64,000 nt of DNA from UBA1757 sp963617485 (GTDB taxonomy: Bacteria > Bacteroidota > Bacteroidia > Bacteroidales > UBA1402), in the NCBI GenBank assembly GCA_963617485.1, contig CAVEPA010000007.1, positions 1-64,000 on the forward strand, given 5' to 3'. The notes below the pieces were generated by a model. It searched no databases. It was given only the letters and a program-made list of their open reading frames with translations, and had not been told where the DNA came from. Within the stretch, counting starts at the first letter, position 1. Every line of letters begins with the position of its first letter. This document shows, one piece after another, positions 40,466 through 49,386 of the stretch. Made by a program: the position numbers and the translations under genes.

Positions 40466-41476
40466 ATGATTAAAGTAGGTATTAATGGTTTCGGCCGTAT
40501 CGGACGTTTCGTTTTCCGTGCCGCCCAAACAAGAAAAGACATTGAAATTGTAGGTATCAACGACCTGTGCCCCGTTGACTATTTGGCTTATATGCTCAAA
40601 TACGACACCATGCACGGTGCTTTCGAAGGAACTATCGAAGCTGATGTTGAGAACAGCAAACTCATCGTTAACGGCAAATCTATCCGTGTTACCGCTTGCA
40701 AAGATCCTAACGAACTCGCTTGGAACGAAGTAGGTGCCGAATATGTAGTTGAATCTACCGGTTTGTTCCTCACCAAGGAAAAGGCTCAGGCTCACATCAA
40801 CGCCGGTGCCAAGTATGTAGTTATGTCCGCTCCTTCCAAGGACGACACGCCTATGTTTGTTTGCGGTGTTAACTTCGACAAATATGTAAAGGGTACCCAG
40901 TTCGTATCCAACGCTTCTTGCACCACCAACTGCTTGGCTCCTATCGCCAAGGTGCTGAACGACAAGTGGGGCATCACCGAAGGTTTGATGACCACCGTTC
41001 ACTCTACCACCGCTACCCAGAAGACCGTTGACGGTCCTTCACTCAAAGACTGGCGTGGTGGCCGTGCTGCTAGCGGCAATATCATCCCCTCATCTACCGG
41101 TGCTGCCAAGGCTGTAGGTAAGGTTATCCCCGAACTGAACGGCAAACTTACCGGTATGTCTATGCGTGTTCCTACCTTGGATGTATCTGTAGTTGACCTG
41201 ACCGTTAATTTGGCTAAGCCTGCCAAGTATGATGAAATTTGCGCTGCCATGAAGGCTGCTTCTGAAGGCGAACTCAAGGGCGTTCTGGGTTACACCGAAG
41301 ATGCCGTTGTTTCTTCAGACTTCCTGGGTGACACCCGCACTTCTATCTTCGACGCCAAGGCCGGTATCGCTCTTACCGACACCTTCGTAAAGGTTGTTTC
41401 ATGGTACGACAACGAAATCGGTTACTCTAACAAGGTGCTCGAACTCATCGCCCACATGGCTAAGGTTAACGCATAA
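40466..41476 (+). CDS. gapA: Glyceraldehyde-3-phosphate dehydrogenase, type I
   Basis: 336 residues. The NAD-binding fold begins at VGINGFGRIGRFVFRAA, and the catalytic Cys is in SNASCTTNCLAP. SWYDNEIGYSNKV lies near the C-terminus. It is the glycolytic enzyme. Its codon use is noticeably biased to the forms expected of a highly expressed gene (GGT, GCT, AAC, CGT). It is flanked by its own promoter and terminator, so it is monocistronic. Confidence 0.97.
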   Translation: MIKVGINGFGRIGRFVFRAAQTRKDIEIVGINDLCPVDYLAYMLKYDTMHGAFEGTIEADVENSKLIVNGKSIRVTACKDPNELAWNEVGAEYVVESTGLFLTKEKAQAHINAGAKYVVMSAPSKDDTPMFVCGVNFDKYVKGTQFVSNASCTTNCLAPIAKVLNDKWGITEGLMTTVHSTTATQKTVDGPSLKDWRGGRAASGNIIPSSTGAAKAVGKVIPELNGKLTGMSMRVPTLDVSVVDLTVNLAKPAKYDEICAAMKAASEGELKGVLGYTEDAVVSSDFLGDTRTSIFDAKAGIALTDTFVKVVSWYDNEIGYSNKVLELIAHMAKVNA

Positions 41477-41502
41477 ATTTTGCACAACCGAGCATAAAGA
41501 AG

Positions 41503-41535
41503 GCGTGCCGTGGTTTTGCTGCGGCACGCTTTTTT
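41503..41535 (+). terminator. Terminator of gapA
   Basis: GCGTGCCG (41503-41510) pairs with CGGCACGC (41522-41529), followed by six T (41530-41535). Confidence 0.9.
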
Positions 41536-41562
41536 GTCTGAATTCCGGTGATATTTCAAGCT

Positions 41563-42486
41563 ATGAACTTTCCCGACTATCCGCAAGACTGTAACCTTTT
41601 GGTGGTGTTAGGCCCGACAGCCTGTGGCAAGACGGCCTATGCCGTACAGTGGGCCGCACGCATCGGTGCCGAAATCATCTCGGCCGACTCGCGTCAGGTG
41701 TATCGTGGCATGGATATCGGCACAGGCAAGGATTTGTCGGAATACACGTTGCCCGATGGGCGGACGCTGCCGTATCATCTTATCGACATCTGTCCCGCCG
41801 GCAGTAAATACAATGTCTACGAGTTCCAGCGCGACTTTGTGCAGGCTTTCCACGACATCCGCGCACGCGGTCGTATGCCCATACTTTGTGGTGGCACCGG
41901 TTTGTACATCGAAGCGGTACTCAAGGCCTACCCGCTGGTTAACGTGCCGGTGAACGAGGCGCTGCGCGCGCGCTTGCAGGACAAGACCCTGAGCCAGCTC
42001 AGCGATATTTTGGAAGACTACAAACGCGCCGCCGGCCAGCACATGCACAACCAGACCGACGTGGACACCGTCAAGCGCGCGCTGCGCGCCATCGAAATAG
42101 AAGACTACTATGCCGCTCACGCCGACGAGATACGCAAAGGGGTAGAGGAATTCCCCCTTATCAAGCCTTATGTGGTGGGTCTTGAAGTTGACCGCGAACA
42201 ACGCCGCGAGCGCATCTCACGCCGCCTGCGCGCCCGTCTGGCCGAAGGCATGATCGACGAGGTGCAGGCCTTGCTCGACAGCGGCATCAAGGCGGAGGAC
42301 CTTATCTATTACGGGCTGGAATACAAGTATATCACCCTTTATCTGACAGGACAGCTGAGCTATGAGCAGATGCTGCACGATTTGGAAATCGCCATCCATC
42401 AGTTTGCCAAACGCCAAATGACCTGGTTTCGCGGTATGCAGCAGCGTCGCGGTATTGATATTCATTGGATTAATCCCGCTGTATGA
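41563..42486 (+). CDS. miaA: tRNA dimethylallyltransferase
   Basis: 307 residues from the ATG at 41563 (MNFPDYPQDC). The P-loop is VLGPTACGKTAYAV, then SADSRQVYRGMDIGTGK and ILCGGTGLYIEAVL. It adds dimethylallyl to A37 of tRNAs that read UNN codons. The rlmH start overlaps the stop by ATGA, pairing a tRNA and an rRNA modification gene. Confidence 0.95.
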   Translation: MNFPDYPQDCNLLVVLGPTACGKTAYAVQWAARIGAEIISADSRQVYRGMDIGTGKDLSEYTLPDGRTLPYHLIDICPAGSKYNVYEFQRDFVQAFHDIRARGRMPILCGGTGLYIEAVLKAYPLVNVPVNEALRARLQDKTLSQLSDILEDYKRAAGQHMHNQTDVDTVKRALRAIEIEDYYAAHADEIRKGVEEFPLIKPYVVGLEVDREQRRERISRRLRARLAEGMIDEVQALLDSGIKAEDLIYYGLEYKYITLYLTGQLSYEQMLHDLEIAIHQFAKRQMTWFRGMQQRRGIDIHWINPAV

Positions 42487-42956
42487 AAGTGATACTCTTG
42501 CAGGTGGGCAAGACCACCGACCCTTACGCCATCAAGGCCATCGAGGAATATAGCGCCCGTCTGGGTCATTACGTCAATTTCCAGATAGAGAGCATTCCCG
42601 ATTTGAAATCGACCAAAAACTTGAGCGAAGCGCAGATTAAAGCACGCGAGGCCGAACAGATATTGGCTTGGAACAAACCCGACAACCGCTTGGTGCTGCT
42701 CGATGAAAGGGGCTTGGAGCAGACTTCCTTGCAGTTCGCGCAGTGGATGCAGAAGAAAATGAATACCGGCCTGCGCCAGCTGGTATTTGTTATTGGCGGG
42801 CCTTACGGTTTCGACCAGACGGTGTACGCGGCGGTGAAGGAACGCATATCGCTCTCGAAAATGACTTTTTCCCACCAAATGGTGCGGGTTTTCTTCGTGG
42901 AACAACTCTACCGCGCCATGACCATCCTCAACGGCGAGCCTTATCATCACGAATAG
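42483..42956 (+). CDS. rlmH: 23S rRNA (pseudouridine1915-N3)-methyltransferase
   Basis: 157 residues, the standard SPOUT size. It has LDERGLEQTSLQFAQWM, VFVIGGPYGFDQTVY (SAM-knot glycine motif), and the C-terminal FSHQMVRVFFVEQLYRAMTI with the conserved His and Tyr, ending YHHE. It methylates pseudouridine 1915 in helix 69 as the final step of 50S maturation. Confidence 0.95.
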   Translation: MKVILLQVGKTTDPYAIKAIEEYSARLGHYVNFQIESIPDLKSTKNLSEAQIKAREAEQILAWNKPDNRLVLLDERGLEQTSLQFAQWMQKKMNTGLRQLVFVIGGPYGFDQTVYAAVKERISLSKMTFSHQMVRVFFVEQLYRAMTILNGEPYHHE

Positions 42957-43039
42957 GCTGGCCTCCTTAGCCGCTATCGGCTGCCGCTTTTGCATAAAGG
43001 CCGGATATTCATCCAATATGCAAAAAAACTCAAATATTA

Positions 43040-43071
43040 TTTGCTCGGCACATATTTAAACTATAATTTTG
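43040..43071 (+). promoter_or_regulatory. Promoter of the ilv operon
   Basis: TTTG (43040-43043), 20 bases, TAATTTTG (43064-43071). Transcription should begin near 43078, about 15 bases before the leader-peptide ATG. Confidence 0.75.
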
Positions 43072-43092
43072 CGCCCGAAATAAAAAACAAGG

Positions 43093-43155
43093 ATGAATAC
43101 CCTAGTCATTTTGGTGAATGTCGTGATTCTTTTGGTCGTGGTGGCGAGAAGATAA
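43093..43155 (+). CDS. ilvL: ilv leader peptide (attenuator)
   Basis: The 20-codon frame reads MNTLVILVNVVILLVVVARR then TAA. Seven Val, four Leu and two Ile make 13 of 20 residues branched-chain, and no similar run occurs by chance in the neighbouring intergenic DNA. It lies between a consensus promoter and an intrinsic terminator in front of ilvD. Its stop codon ends one base before the antiterminator strand at 43156-43165, so a ribosome at the stop would mask that strand, while one stalled at the Val/Leu/Ile codons would leave it free. The role is therefore sensing of charged branched-chain tRNAs. The symbol is given by analogy with enterobacterial ilvL; the sequence is not homologous in any detail I can show. 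Confidence 0.85.
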   Translation: MNTLVILVNVVILLVVVARR

Positions 43156-43229
43156 GGAAAGGCTTTTGCTTAAAATGACATATTCAAAATAAACTGACAA
43201 GCCTTTCCATTGCAGGAGAGGCTTTTTTT
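43156..43229 (+). promoter_or_regulatory. Transcription attenuator: mutually exclusive antiterminator and terminator
   Basis: GGAAAGGCTT (43156-43165) is perfectly complementary to AAGCCTTTCC (43199-43208), forming the antiterminator. The same AAGCCTTTCC can instead pair with GGAGAGGCTT (43215-43224, ten pairs including one G-U), forming a terminator with a 6-base loop and a T run to 43229. ilvD starts 12 bases later. Both structures share one strand, the standard design of ribosome-mediated attenuation. Confidence 0.9.
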
Positions 43230-43241
43230 ATTCAGGACAAG

Positions 43242-45068
43242 ATGAAAATCCAACTTCGCAGCGATGACTGCACCCAAGGAAGAAGAATGGCAGGCGCTCG
43301 TGCTCTTTGGGCTGCCAACGGCATGAAAAAAGAACAGATAGGCAAACCCATTATTGCCATCGTCAACAGCTTTACGCAATTTGTACCCGGACATGTGCAT
43401 CTGCATGAAATAGGTCAGGAAATAAAGGCCGAAATTGAACGTCTGGGTTGCTTTGCGGCCGAATTCGATACCATCGCCATAGACGACGGCATTGCCATGG
43501 GTCACGACGGCATGCTCTACTCTTTGCCCAGCCGCGACATCATTGCCGATAGCGTGGAATATATGGTGAACGCCCACAAGGCCGATGCCATGGTCTGCAT
43601 CAGCAACTGCGACAAAATCACCCCAGGCATGCTTATGGCCGCCATGCGACTGAACATCCCCACCGTTTTTGTTTCGGGCGGTCCTATGGAATCCGGCCAT
43701 TTGGACGGCAATCAAATAGACCTTATCGATGCTATGGTGAAGTCTGCCGATGCCTCCGTCAGCGACGAAGATGTGGCCAGAATCGAAGCCAACGCCTGCC
43801 CGGGCTGCGGCTGCTGTAGCGGCATGTTTACGGCCAACTCCATGAACTGCCTCAACGAGGCGCTGGGTATGGCGTTGCCCGGCAACGGCACCATTATGGC
43901 TACGCACACGCTGCGCCGGGAACTTTTCTTGAAGGCAGCCCGCCAGATTGTGAAGAATGCCTTTGCCTACTACCGCGACGGCGATACATCGGTACTGCCG
44001 CGTTCCATCGCTACTCGTGGCGCTTTTCTGAATGCCATGACGCTGGACATTGCCATGGGCGGTTCTACCAATACAGTGCTGCATTTGCTGGCCATCGCCC
44101 AGGAAGCCGAAGTGCAGTTCAGCATGGACGATATCGATGTTCTGTCGCGCAAAGTGCCCTGCCTGTGCAAGGTGGCTCCCAATACGGCCCTTTATCACGT
44201 TCAGGACGTAAATCGCGCCGGTGGCATTCTTGCCATACTCTACGAACTTTCTAAGGCCGGTCTGCTCGACACCGGCGTTGGCCGCGTGGACGGTATGAGC
44301 CTGCAGGCCGCCATCGATGCCTACGCTTTGACATCGCCCACTTGCTGCCCCGAGGCTAAAAAGATATACAGTGCCGCTCCTGCCGGCCGTTTCAGCAATG
44401 TGCTGGCTTCGCAGGAAACTTATTACGACAGCTTGGATACCGATAGGGCAACGGGCTGTATCCGCGATATGGCGCATGCCTATACCAAAGACGGTGGTCT
44501 GGCGGTGCTCAAAGGCAATATCGCTCTCGACGGCTGTGTAGTGAAGACGGCCGGTGTGGACAGCTCCATCTGGCGTTTCCAAGGTCCGGCCAAGGTTTTC
44601 CATTCTCAGGAAGACGCTTGCGAAGGCATCCTCTCGGACAAGGTTCAGGCCGGCGACGTGGTGCTGATTGTTTACGAAGGCCCCAAAGGAGGCCCGGGTA
44701 TGCAGGAAATGCTGTATCCGACTTCCTACATCAAATCGCGTCACTTGGGCAAGCAATGTGCGCTGGTTACCGATGGACGTTTTTCGGGCGGCACTTCGGG
44801 CCTGTCGATTGGACATGTGTCGCCGGAGGCGGCAGCCGGAGGCGACATTGCTCTGGTACGCGACGGTGACATTATCGAGATTGACATTCCCGCCCGCCTT
44901 ATCCAAGTGCAGCTGAGTGCCTCGGAGCTCGACCGTCGTCGTGCCGAAGAGCAGGCCAAGGGCAAAATGGCCTATCAGCCCCAGCGTAACCGTAGCGTAT
45001 CCAAGGCCCTGCGTGCCTATGCCCAAGCCGTAAGTTCGGCCGATAAGGGAGCCGTTCGCATCATCTAA
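43242..45068 (+). CDS. ilvD: Dihydroxy-acid dehydratase
   Basis: 608 residues. Cluster and active-site motifs are CISNCDKITPGML, CPGCGCCSGMFTANSMNCL, and GRFSGGTSGLSIGHVSPEAA with the catalytic Ser. It dehydrates dihydroxy-isovalerate and dihydroxy-methylvalerate to the keto acids of valine/leucine and isoleucine, using an Fe-S cluster and magnesium. It is the first structural gene behind the attenuator and is followed by ilvB after 11 bases. Confidence 0.97.
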   Translation: MKIQLRSDDCTQGRRMAGARALWAANGMKKEQIGKPIIAIVNSFTQFVPGHVHLHEIGQEIKAEIERLGCFAAEFDTIAIDDGIAMGHDGMLYSLPSRDIIADSVEYMVNAHKADAMVCISNCDKITPGMLMAAMRLNIPTVFVSGGPMESGHLDGNQIDLIDAMVKSADASVSDEDVARIEANACPGCGCCSGMFTANSMNCLNEALGMALPGNGTIMATHTLRRELFLKAARQIVKNAFAYYRDGDTSVLPRSIATRGAFLNAMTLDIAMGGSTNTVLHLLAIAQEAEVQFSMDDIDVLSRKVPCLCKVAPNTALYHVQDVNRAGGILAILYELSKAGLLDTGVGRVDGMSLQAAIDAYALTSPTCCPEAKKIYSAAPAGRFSNVLASQETYYDSLDTDRATGCIRDMAHAYTKDGGLAVLKGNIALDGCVVKTAGVDSSIWRFQGPAKVFHSQEDACEGILSDKVQAGDVVLIVYEGPKGGPGMQEMLYPTSYIKSRHLGKQCALVTDGRFSGGTSGLSIGHVSPEAAAGGDIALVRDGDIIEIDIPARLIQVQLSASELDRRRAEEQAKGKMAYQPQRNRSVSKALRAYAQAVSSADKGAVRII

Positions 45069-45079
45069 TCCAAAACCGC

Positions 45080-46777
45080 ATGAAAATTAATGGAGCAGAA
45101 GCGCTGATGCGCTGTTTTAAAGAAGAAAATGTCGATACGATATTCGGCTATCCCGGAGGCTTTATCATTCCCGCCTTCGATGCCCTATATTCCTATCAGG
45201 ATACTTTCCGTTACATACTGACCCGTCACGAACAGGGTGCCGTACATGCAGCCCAGGGCTATGCCCGCGTTACCGGCAAGCCCGGTGTGGTGATGGTTAC
45301 TTCGGGTCCTGCGGCCACCAATGTGGTGACGGGTGCCGCCGATGCCATGATGGACAGTACGCCCATGGTCATTGTTACCGGCCAGTCTACCGTGGCCCAG
45401 CTGGGTACCGACAGCTTTCAGGAAACCGATGTGATAGGCATTACCCAACCGGTTACCAAGTGGAGTTACCAGATTCGCCGTGCCCAGGATATTCCTTGGG
45501 CCGTGGCCCGAGCCTTCTACATTGCCCGTGTGGGCCGTCCCGGTCCGGTGGTACTGGACTTTTCCAAGGATGCGCAGGTGGAAATGCTCGATTTCCAGTA
45601 CGAAGCCTGCGATTTCATCCGCAGCTATCAGCCTTATCCCCAACCCAAGGCGGATGCCTTGCAAAAGGCGGCCGAACTCATCAACCAAGCCCAGCGACCT
45701 TTGGCCCTTGTAGGTCAGGGCGTACTGATAGGCAAGGCTGTGCCAGAGCTGTATGCTTTCCTCGAAAAGGCCGATATTCCCGCAGCTTCCACCTTGATGG
45801 GGCTCTCCATTATGGACGATGACTATCCGCTGAATATGGGTATGGTGGGCATGCACGGCAATGTGGCCCCCAACCGGCAGACCAACAACTGCGATATGCT
45901 CATTGCCATCGGCATGCGCTTCTCCGACCGCGTTACCGGCGAATTGGAGGCCTATGCGCCCCAAGCCAAGGTGATTCATCTAGATATCGATCCATCCGAA
46001 ATAGACAAGAACGTCAAGACCGATGTGGCGGTGGTAGCCGATGTCAAAGAGTCGCTGCCCGCCCTGACGGCGCTGATAAAGCCCGCCAGCCACAAGGACT
46101 GGATTGCATCTTTCGAACCCTACCGCCAGCAGGAGTATACGCAGGTGATTGAAAAAGACCTGCATCCCAAGCAAGCGGCACTTACCATGGCCGAGGTGGT
46201 GAAATGTGTTTCCGACAAGGCCGGTGCCGAATCGACCTTGGTGGCCGACGTTGGTCAAAACCAGATGTTTTCGGCACGCTATTTCAGTGCCTCGCCGCAT
46301 AGGCTGTTCATCGCTTCGGGCGGACTGGGAACCATGGGCTTCGGTCTTCCAGCTGCTATAGGAGCCGCTCTAGGCCGTCCTCAGGCAGAAACCTATATGA
46401 TTTGTGGCGATGGCGGCATACAGATGACCATACAGGAATTGGGTACCATCATGCAGTATCAAACCCCCGTCAAGATTGTTATCCTCAATAACGGCTATCT
46501 TGGTATGGTGCGCCAATGGCAGGAACTCTTCTGGCAGGAAAGATATTCTTCCACGCCCATGCTGAATCCCGATTTCGTTGCCATCGCCAAGGCCTACGGC
46601 ATCGAAGGTGCTATGGTAGACAAACGCGAAAATCTGGAAGCTGCCGTAGAAACCATGCGCAAGCACCCGGGAGCCTATCTGCTCGATGTCAGGGTAGAAT
46701 CGCTGGGTCTGGTGTATCCGATGATTCCCTCGGGCAGCCCCATTACCAATATCATCATGTCCAAGAACCAACAATAA
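45080..46777 (+). CDS. ilvB: Acetolactate synthase, large (catalytic) subunit
   Basis: 565 residues. The thiamine-site Glu is in RHEQGAVHAAQGYAR, and the thiamine-diphosphate motif is CGDGGIQMTIQELGT through ILNNGYLGMVRQWQELF. The middle domain binds FAD (MGMVGMHGNVAPN, then IAIGMRFSDRVTG). It condenses pyruvate with pyruvate or 2-oxobutyrate, the first committed step to branched-chain amino acids. Its regulatory subunit ilvN follows one base after the stop. Confidence 0.97.
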   Translation: MKINGAEALMRCFKEENVDTIFGYPGGFIIPAFDALYSYQDTFRYILTRHEQGAVHAAQGYARVTGKPGVVMVTSGPAATNVVTGAADAMMDSTPMVIVTGQSTVAQLGTDSFQETDVIGITQPVTKWSYQIRRAQDIPWAVARAFYIARVGRPGPVVLDFSKDAQVEMLDFQYEACDFIRSYQPYPQPKADALQKAAELINQAQRPLALVGQGVLIGKAVPELYAFLEKADIPAASTLMGLSIMDDDYPLNMGMVGMHGNVAPNRQTNNCDMLIAIGMRFSDRVTGELEAYAPQAKVIHLDIDPSEIDKNVKTDVAVVADVKESLPALTALIKPASHKDWIASFEPYRQQEYTQVIEKDLHPKQAALTMAEVVKCVSDKAGAESTLVADVGQNQMFSARYFSASPHRLFIASGGLGTMGFGLPAAIGAALGRPQAETYMICGDGGIQMTIQELGTIMQYQTPVKIVILNNGYLGMVRQWQELFWQERYSSTPMLNPDFVAIAKAYGIEGAMVDKRENLEAAVETMRKHPGAYLLDVRVESLGLVYPMIPSGSPITNIIMSKNQQ

Positions 46778-46778
46778 T

Positions 46779-47336
46779 ATGACGAGCGAGAAAAAACTGT
46801 ATACCGTAACGGTATATTCCGAAAACCAAGTCGGATTGCTGAACCAGGTAACCATCGTCTTTACCCGTCGTCAGGTGAATATCGAAAGCCTTACCGTGTC
46901 GCGTTCGGCCATTCCCGGCATACACAAGTTCACCATCACGGCTGAAACCGACGAGGACACCATTTCCAAAGTGGTGCGCCAGATTGAGCGCCGCATCGAT
47001 GTGCTCAAGGCCTTCTACTATACCGACGACGAGATCATCTTCCAGGAAGTGGCCCTCTATAAAGTGCCGACGGCCAACCTCTTGGACAACAACGATATAG
47101 AAAATATGGTGCGCCATTACAATGCCCGCATCCTGCAAGTTACCCGCGACTATTCCGTTATCGAACAGACGGGCCATACCGAAGAAATCGGTGCCCTCTA
47201 CAACGAACTGAAGTCCTGCGATATCTTGCAGTTTGTGCGCTCGGGCCGCATCGCCATCACCAAATCCACTCAGGAAAGGGTTAGCGCCTTTTTGAGCGAA
47301 GTGGAGTCGCTGCGAAAATCGAAACAGAACAAATAA
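46779..47336 (+). CDS. ilvN: Acetolactate synthase, small (regulatory) subunit
   Basis: 185 residues. The N-terminal ACT domain (YTVTVYSENQVGLLNQVTIV, then RRQVNIESLTVSRSA) binds valine for feedback inhibition. The C-terminal ALS_ss_C domain (about 90-165) contacts the large subunit. It is coupled to ilvB by a one-base gap. Confidence 0.95.
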   Translation: MTSEKKLYTVTVYSENQVGLLNQVTIVFTRRQVNIESLTVSRSAIPGIHKFTITAETDEDTISKVVRQIERRIDVLKAFYYTDDEIIFQEVALYKVPTANLLDNNDIENMVRHYNARILQVTRDYSVIEQTGHTEEIGALYNELKSCDILQFVRSGRIAITKSTQERVSAFLSEVESLRKSKQNK

Positions 47337-47361
47337 ATTCCATTCTTAAATTGAAAATAAC

Positions 47362-48405
47362 ATGGCAACAATGAACTTTGGCGGTGTAGAAGAAACCGTC
47401 ATCACACGTGAAGAATTTCCTTTGGAAAAAGCATTGGATGTATTGAAGGACGAAACCATCGCCGTTATCGGATATGGCGTACAAGGCCCCGGTCAGTCGC
47501 TTAACCTGCGCGACAATGGTTTTAACGTCATCGTTGGCCAGCGCGAAGGCAAAACCTACCAAAAAGCCGTTGCCGACGGTTGGGTTCCCGGCGAGACGCT
47601 GTTCTCTATCGAAGAGGCTTGCCAGAAGGCCAGCATCGTCATGTGCCTGCTGTCGGACGCAGCCGTGATGAGCGTTTGGCCCAAGATGAAGCCTTATCTC
47701 ACCCCCGGCAAGGCGCTGTATTTCTCGCACGGTTTCGCTATCACCTGGAACGACCGCACAGGCGTGGTACCTCCCGCCGACATCGACGTTATTATGGTGG
47801 CTCCCAAGGGTTCTGGCACTTCGCTCCGCACTATGTTCCTCGAAGGCCGTGGCCTGAACTCATCGTATGCCATCTATCAAGACGCAACGGGCAAGGCTCT
47901 GGAAAAAACGCTGGCGCTGGGTATCGGTATCGGTTCGGGCTATATGTTCGAAACCACTTTCCAGCGTGAGGCTACTTCCGACCTGACGGGCGAACGCGGC
48001 TCTCTGATGGGTGCTATCCAAGGTCTGCTGCTGGCTCAGTACGAAGTGCTGCGCGAAAACGGTCACTCTCCTTCGGAAGCTTTCAACGAAACGGTAGAAG
48101 AACTCACCCAGTCGCTGATGCCGCTGTTTGCCAAGAACGGTATGGACTGGATGTATGCCAATTGCTCTACCACTGCCCAGCGCGGCGCTCTCGACTGGAT
48201 GGGTCCCTTCCACGATGCCATCAAGCCTGTGGTAGAAAAGCTGTATGCCAGCGTTAAGTGCGGCCATGAAGCCCAGATTTCCATCGACAGCAACTCCAAG
48301 CCCGATTATCGTCAAGGTTTGGATGCCGAGCTGAAGGCTTTGCGCGAAAGCGAAATGTGGCAGACAGGCGCTGTGGTGCGCAAGCTCCGTCCCGAAAACA
48401 ACTGA
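47362..48405 (+). CDS. ilvC: Ketol-acid reductoisomerase
   Basis: 347 residues, class I length. The NADPH-binding motif is AVIGYGVQGPGQSLNLRDNG, and the knotted catalytic domain has EATSDLTGERGSLMGAIQGL with the metal-binding Asp and Glu, then EELTQSLMPLFAKNGMDWMY. It isomerises and reduces acetolactate and acetohydroxybutyrate. It is the last gene of ilvDBNC and ends in a strong terminator. ilvE and ilvA are not in the window. Confidence 0.97.
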   Translation: MATMNFGGVEETVITREEFPLEKALDVLKDETIAVIGYGVQGPGQSLNLRDNGFNVIVGQREGKTYQKAVADGWVPGETLFSIEEACQKASIVMCLLSDAAVMSVWPKMKPYLTPGKALYFSHGFAITWNDRTGVVPPADIDVIMVAPKGSGTSLRTMFLEGRGLNSSYAIYQDATGKALEKTLALGIGIGSGYMFETTFQREATSDLTGERGSLMGAIQGLLLAQYEVLRENGHSPSEAFNETVEELTQSLMPLFAKNGMDWMYANCSTTAQRGALDWMGPFHDAIKPVVEKLYASVKCGHEAQISIDSNSKPDYRQGLDAELKALRESEMWQTGAVVRKLRPENN

Positions 48406-48426
48406 TGTTCGCGTGCCTGAACGACT

Positions 48427-48464
48427 GCGGCCCCGCTTCGTCCCGAAGCGGGGCCGCTTTTTTT
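48427..48464 (+). terminator. Terminator of the ilv operon
   Basis: GCGGCCCCGCTTCG (48427-48440) is perfectly complementary to CGAAGCGGGGCCGC (48444-48457) across a 3-base loop, then seven T (48458-48464). Confidence 0.95.
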
Positions 48465-48465
48465 C

Positions 48466-48494
48466 TTGCATTTTCCGATTTGTGCGTATCTTTA
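48466..48494 (+). promoter_or_regulatory. Probable promoter of the TonB-like gene
   Basis: TTG (48466-48468), 18 bases, TATCTTTA (48487-48494). The last base of the -7 element differs from consensus, so this is tentative. Confidence 0.4.
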
Positions 48495-48514
48495 CGGACT
48501 ATTTAAAACCTACG

Positions 48515-49291
48515 ATGAAAAGAATAATCAGCTTGCTCTGTGGCCTTGCCCTTTGTGTATCGGCCCTGGGTGCCAAAGACGTGGACGACCCCAACCATCT
48601 GCAACTGCATGCCAAAGTGAACGAGGCCTTTTACAAGGCTTTTGTCTATCCCGAAATAAAAGACCCCAACAGCACGGAGTCCAAAATCAACAAGGCCCTC
48701 GACAAGGTGTTGAATTATCCTTCCAACGACAGTTTGCGCTACGAAGGCCGGATAGTGTTGCGTTTCAGTGTGTATCAGCTGGGCCGCATCTCGCACGTGA
48801 GTGTGGTCAAAGGCCTTTGTCCCGAAATAGACAAGGCAGCTGTCAAGGCCTTGAACAGCCAGCGCAGCAAAATGCGCTTCTCGAGCCAATACCGCAATAA
48901 GGTGTATATCCAGGCGTTCTATATTTCCAAGGACGGCTGCAACCAAACCGTTCTTACCGCCGATGAGCCAGTGTATGCCTTGCCCGATACGCCTTCGGTT
49001 CCCGCCGGTGGTGAAGCGGCTCTGATGCAGTTTCTGGCCGAAGAGTTGCAGTATCCTCACGATGCACTCCGTGAACAGTTGCAGGGCAGGGTGTTGGTGC
49101 AGTTCACCCTCGATAAGCAGGGCGATGTGGCTTTTGGCTATATCGAAGCCAGTGACGATGCCGGCACGCTCGATTTTGAAGCTGCCCGTCTGGTGGCCAA
49201 TATTCCTCAAATGACACCGGCCCGTCATCAAGGAGATGCTGTGCGTTGCGCCTGGCTGGTGCCGGTGGTGTTCCGCCTTACCAGCAAGTAA
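48515..49291 (+). CDS. Exported protein with TonB C-terminal-like domains
   Basis: 258 residues from the ATG at 48515 (MKRIISLLCGLALCVSALGAK), which gives a clean signal peptide. Two segments (about 60-125, YEGRIVLRFSVYQLGRISHVSVVKG; and about 165-255, LQYPHDALREQLQGRVLVQF) resemble the TonB C-terminal fold that contacts outer-membrane receptors. The usual N-terminal membrane anchor and Pro-rich spacer of TonB are absent, so it is unlikely to be an energy transducer on its own. Role unknown; it is monocistronic behind the ilv terminator. Confidence 0.65.
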   Translation: MKRIISLLCGLALCVSALGAKDVDDPNHLQLHAKVNEAFYKAFVYPEIKDPNSTESKINKALDKVLNYPSNDSLRYEGRIVLRFSVYQLGRISHVSVVKGLCPEIDKAAVKALNSQRSKMRFSSQYRNKVYIQAFYISKDGCNQTVLTADEPVYALPDTPSVPAGGEAALMQFLAEELQYPHDALREQLQGRVLVQFTLDKQGDVAFGYIEASDDAGTLDFEAARLVANIPQMTPARHQGDAVRCAWLVPVVFRLTSK

Positions 49292-49330
49292 GATAGTTTC
49301 CTGCCGGTTCATAACTTGTATCGGTGGTTG

Positions 49331-49361
49331 TTGCGCGCTAGGGCAGTCGGTGCTAAATTTG
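49331..49361 (+). promoter_or_regulatory. Promoter of the unknown gene at 49387
   Basis: TTG (49331-49333), 20 bases, TAAATTTG (49354-49361), which places the transcript start about 20 bases before the ATG. Confidence 0.6.
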
Positions 49362-49386
49362 CCCGACACATTTTAATACCTTAAAA

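Noticed and set aside
42969..42990. Weak hairpin AGCCG-CTAT-CGGCT after rlmH as a terminator
   Set aside because: Only five pairs and no clean T run directly after it.
42990..43178. A 62-codon frame from 42990 as the gene before ilvD
   Set aside because: It runs across the ilv promoter and the leader peptide in another frame and has low-complexity content; the 20-codon leader explains the region better.
43170..45026. Minus-strand open frame of about 618 codons over ilvD
   Set aside because: It reads through the attenuator and is a shadow of ilvD.
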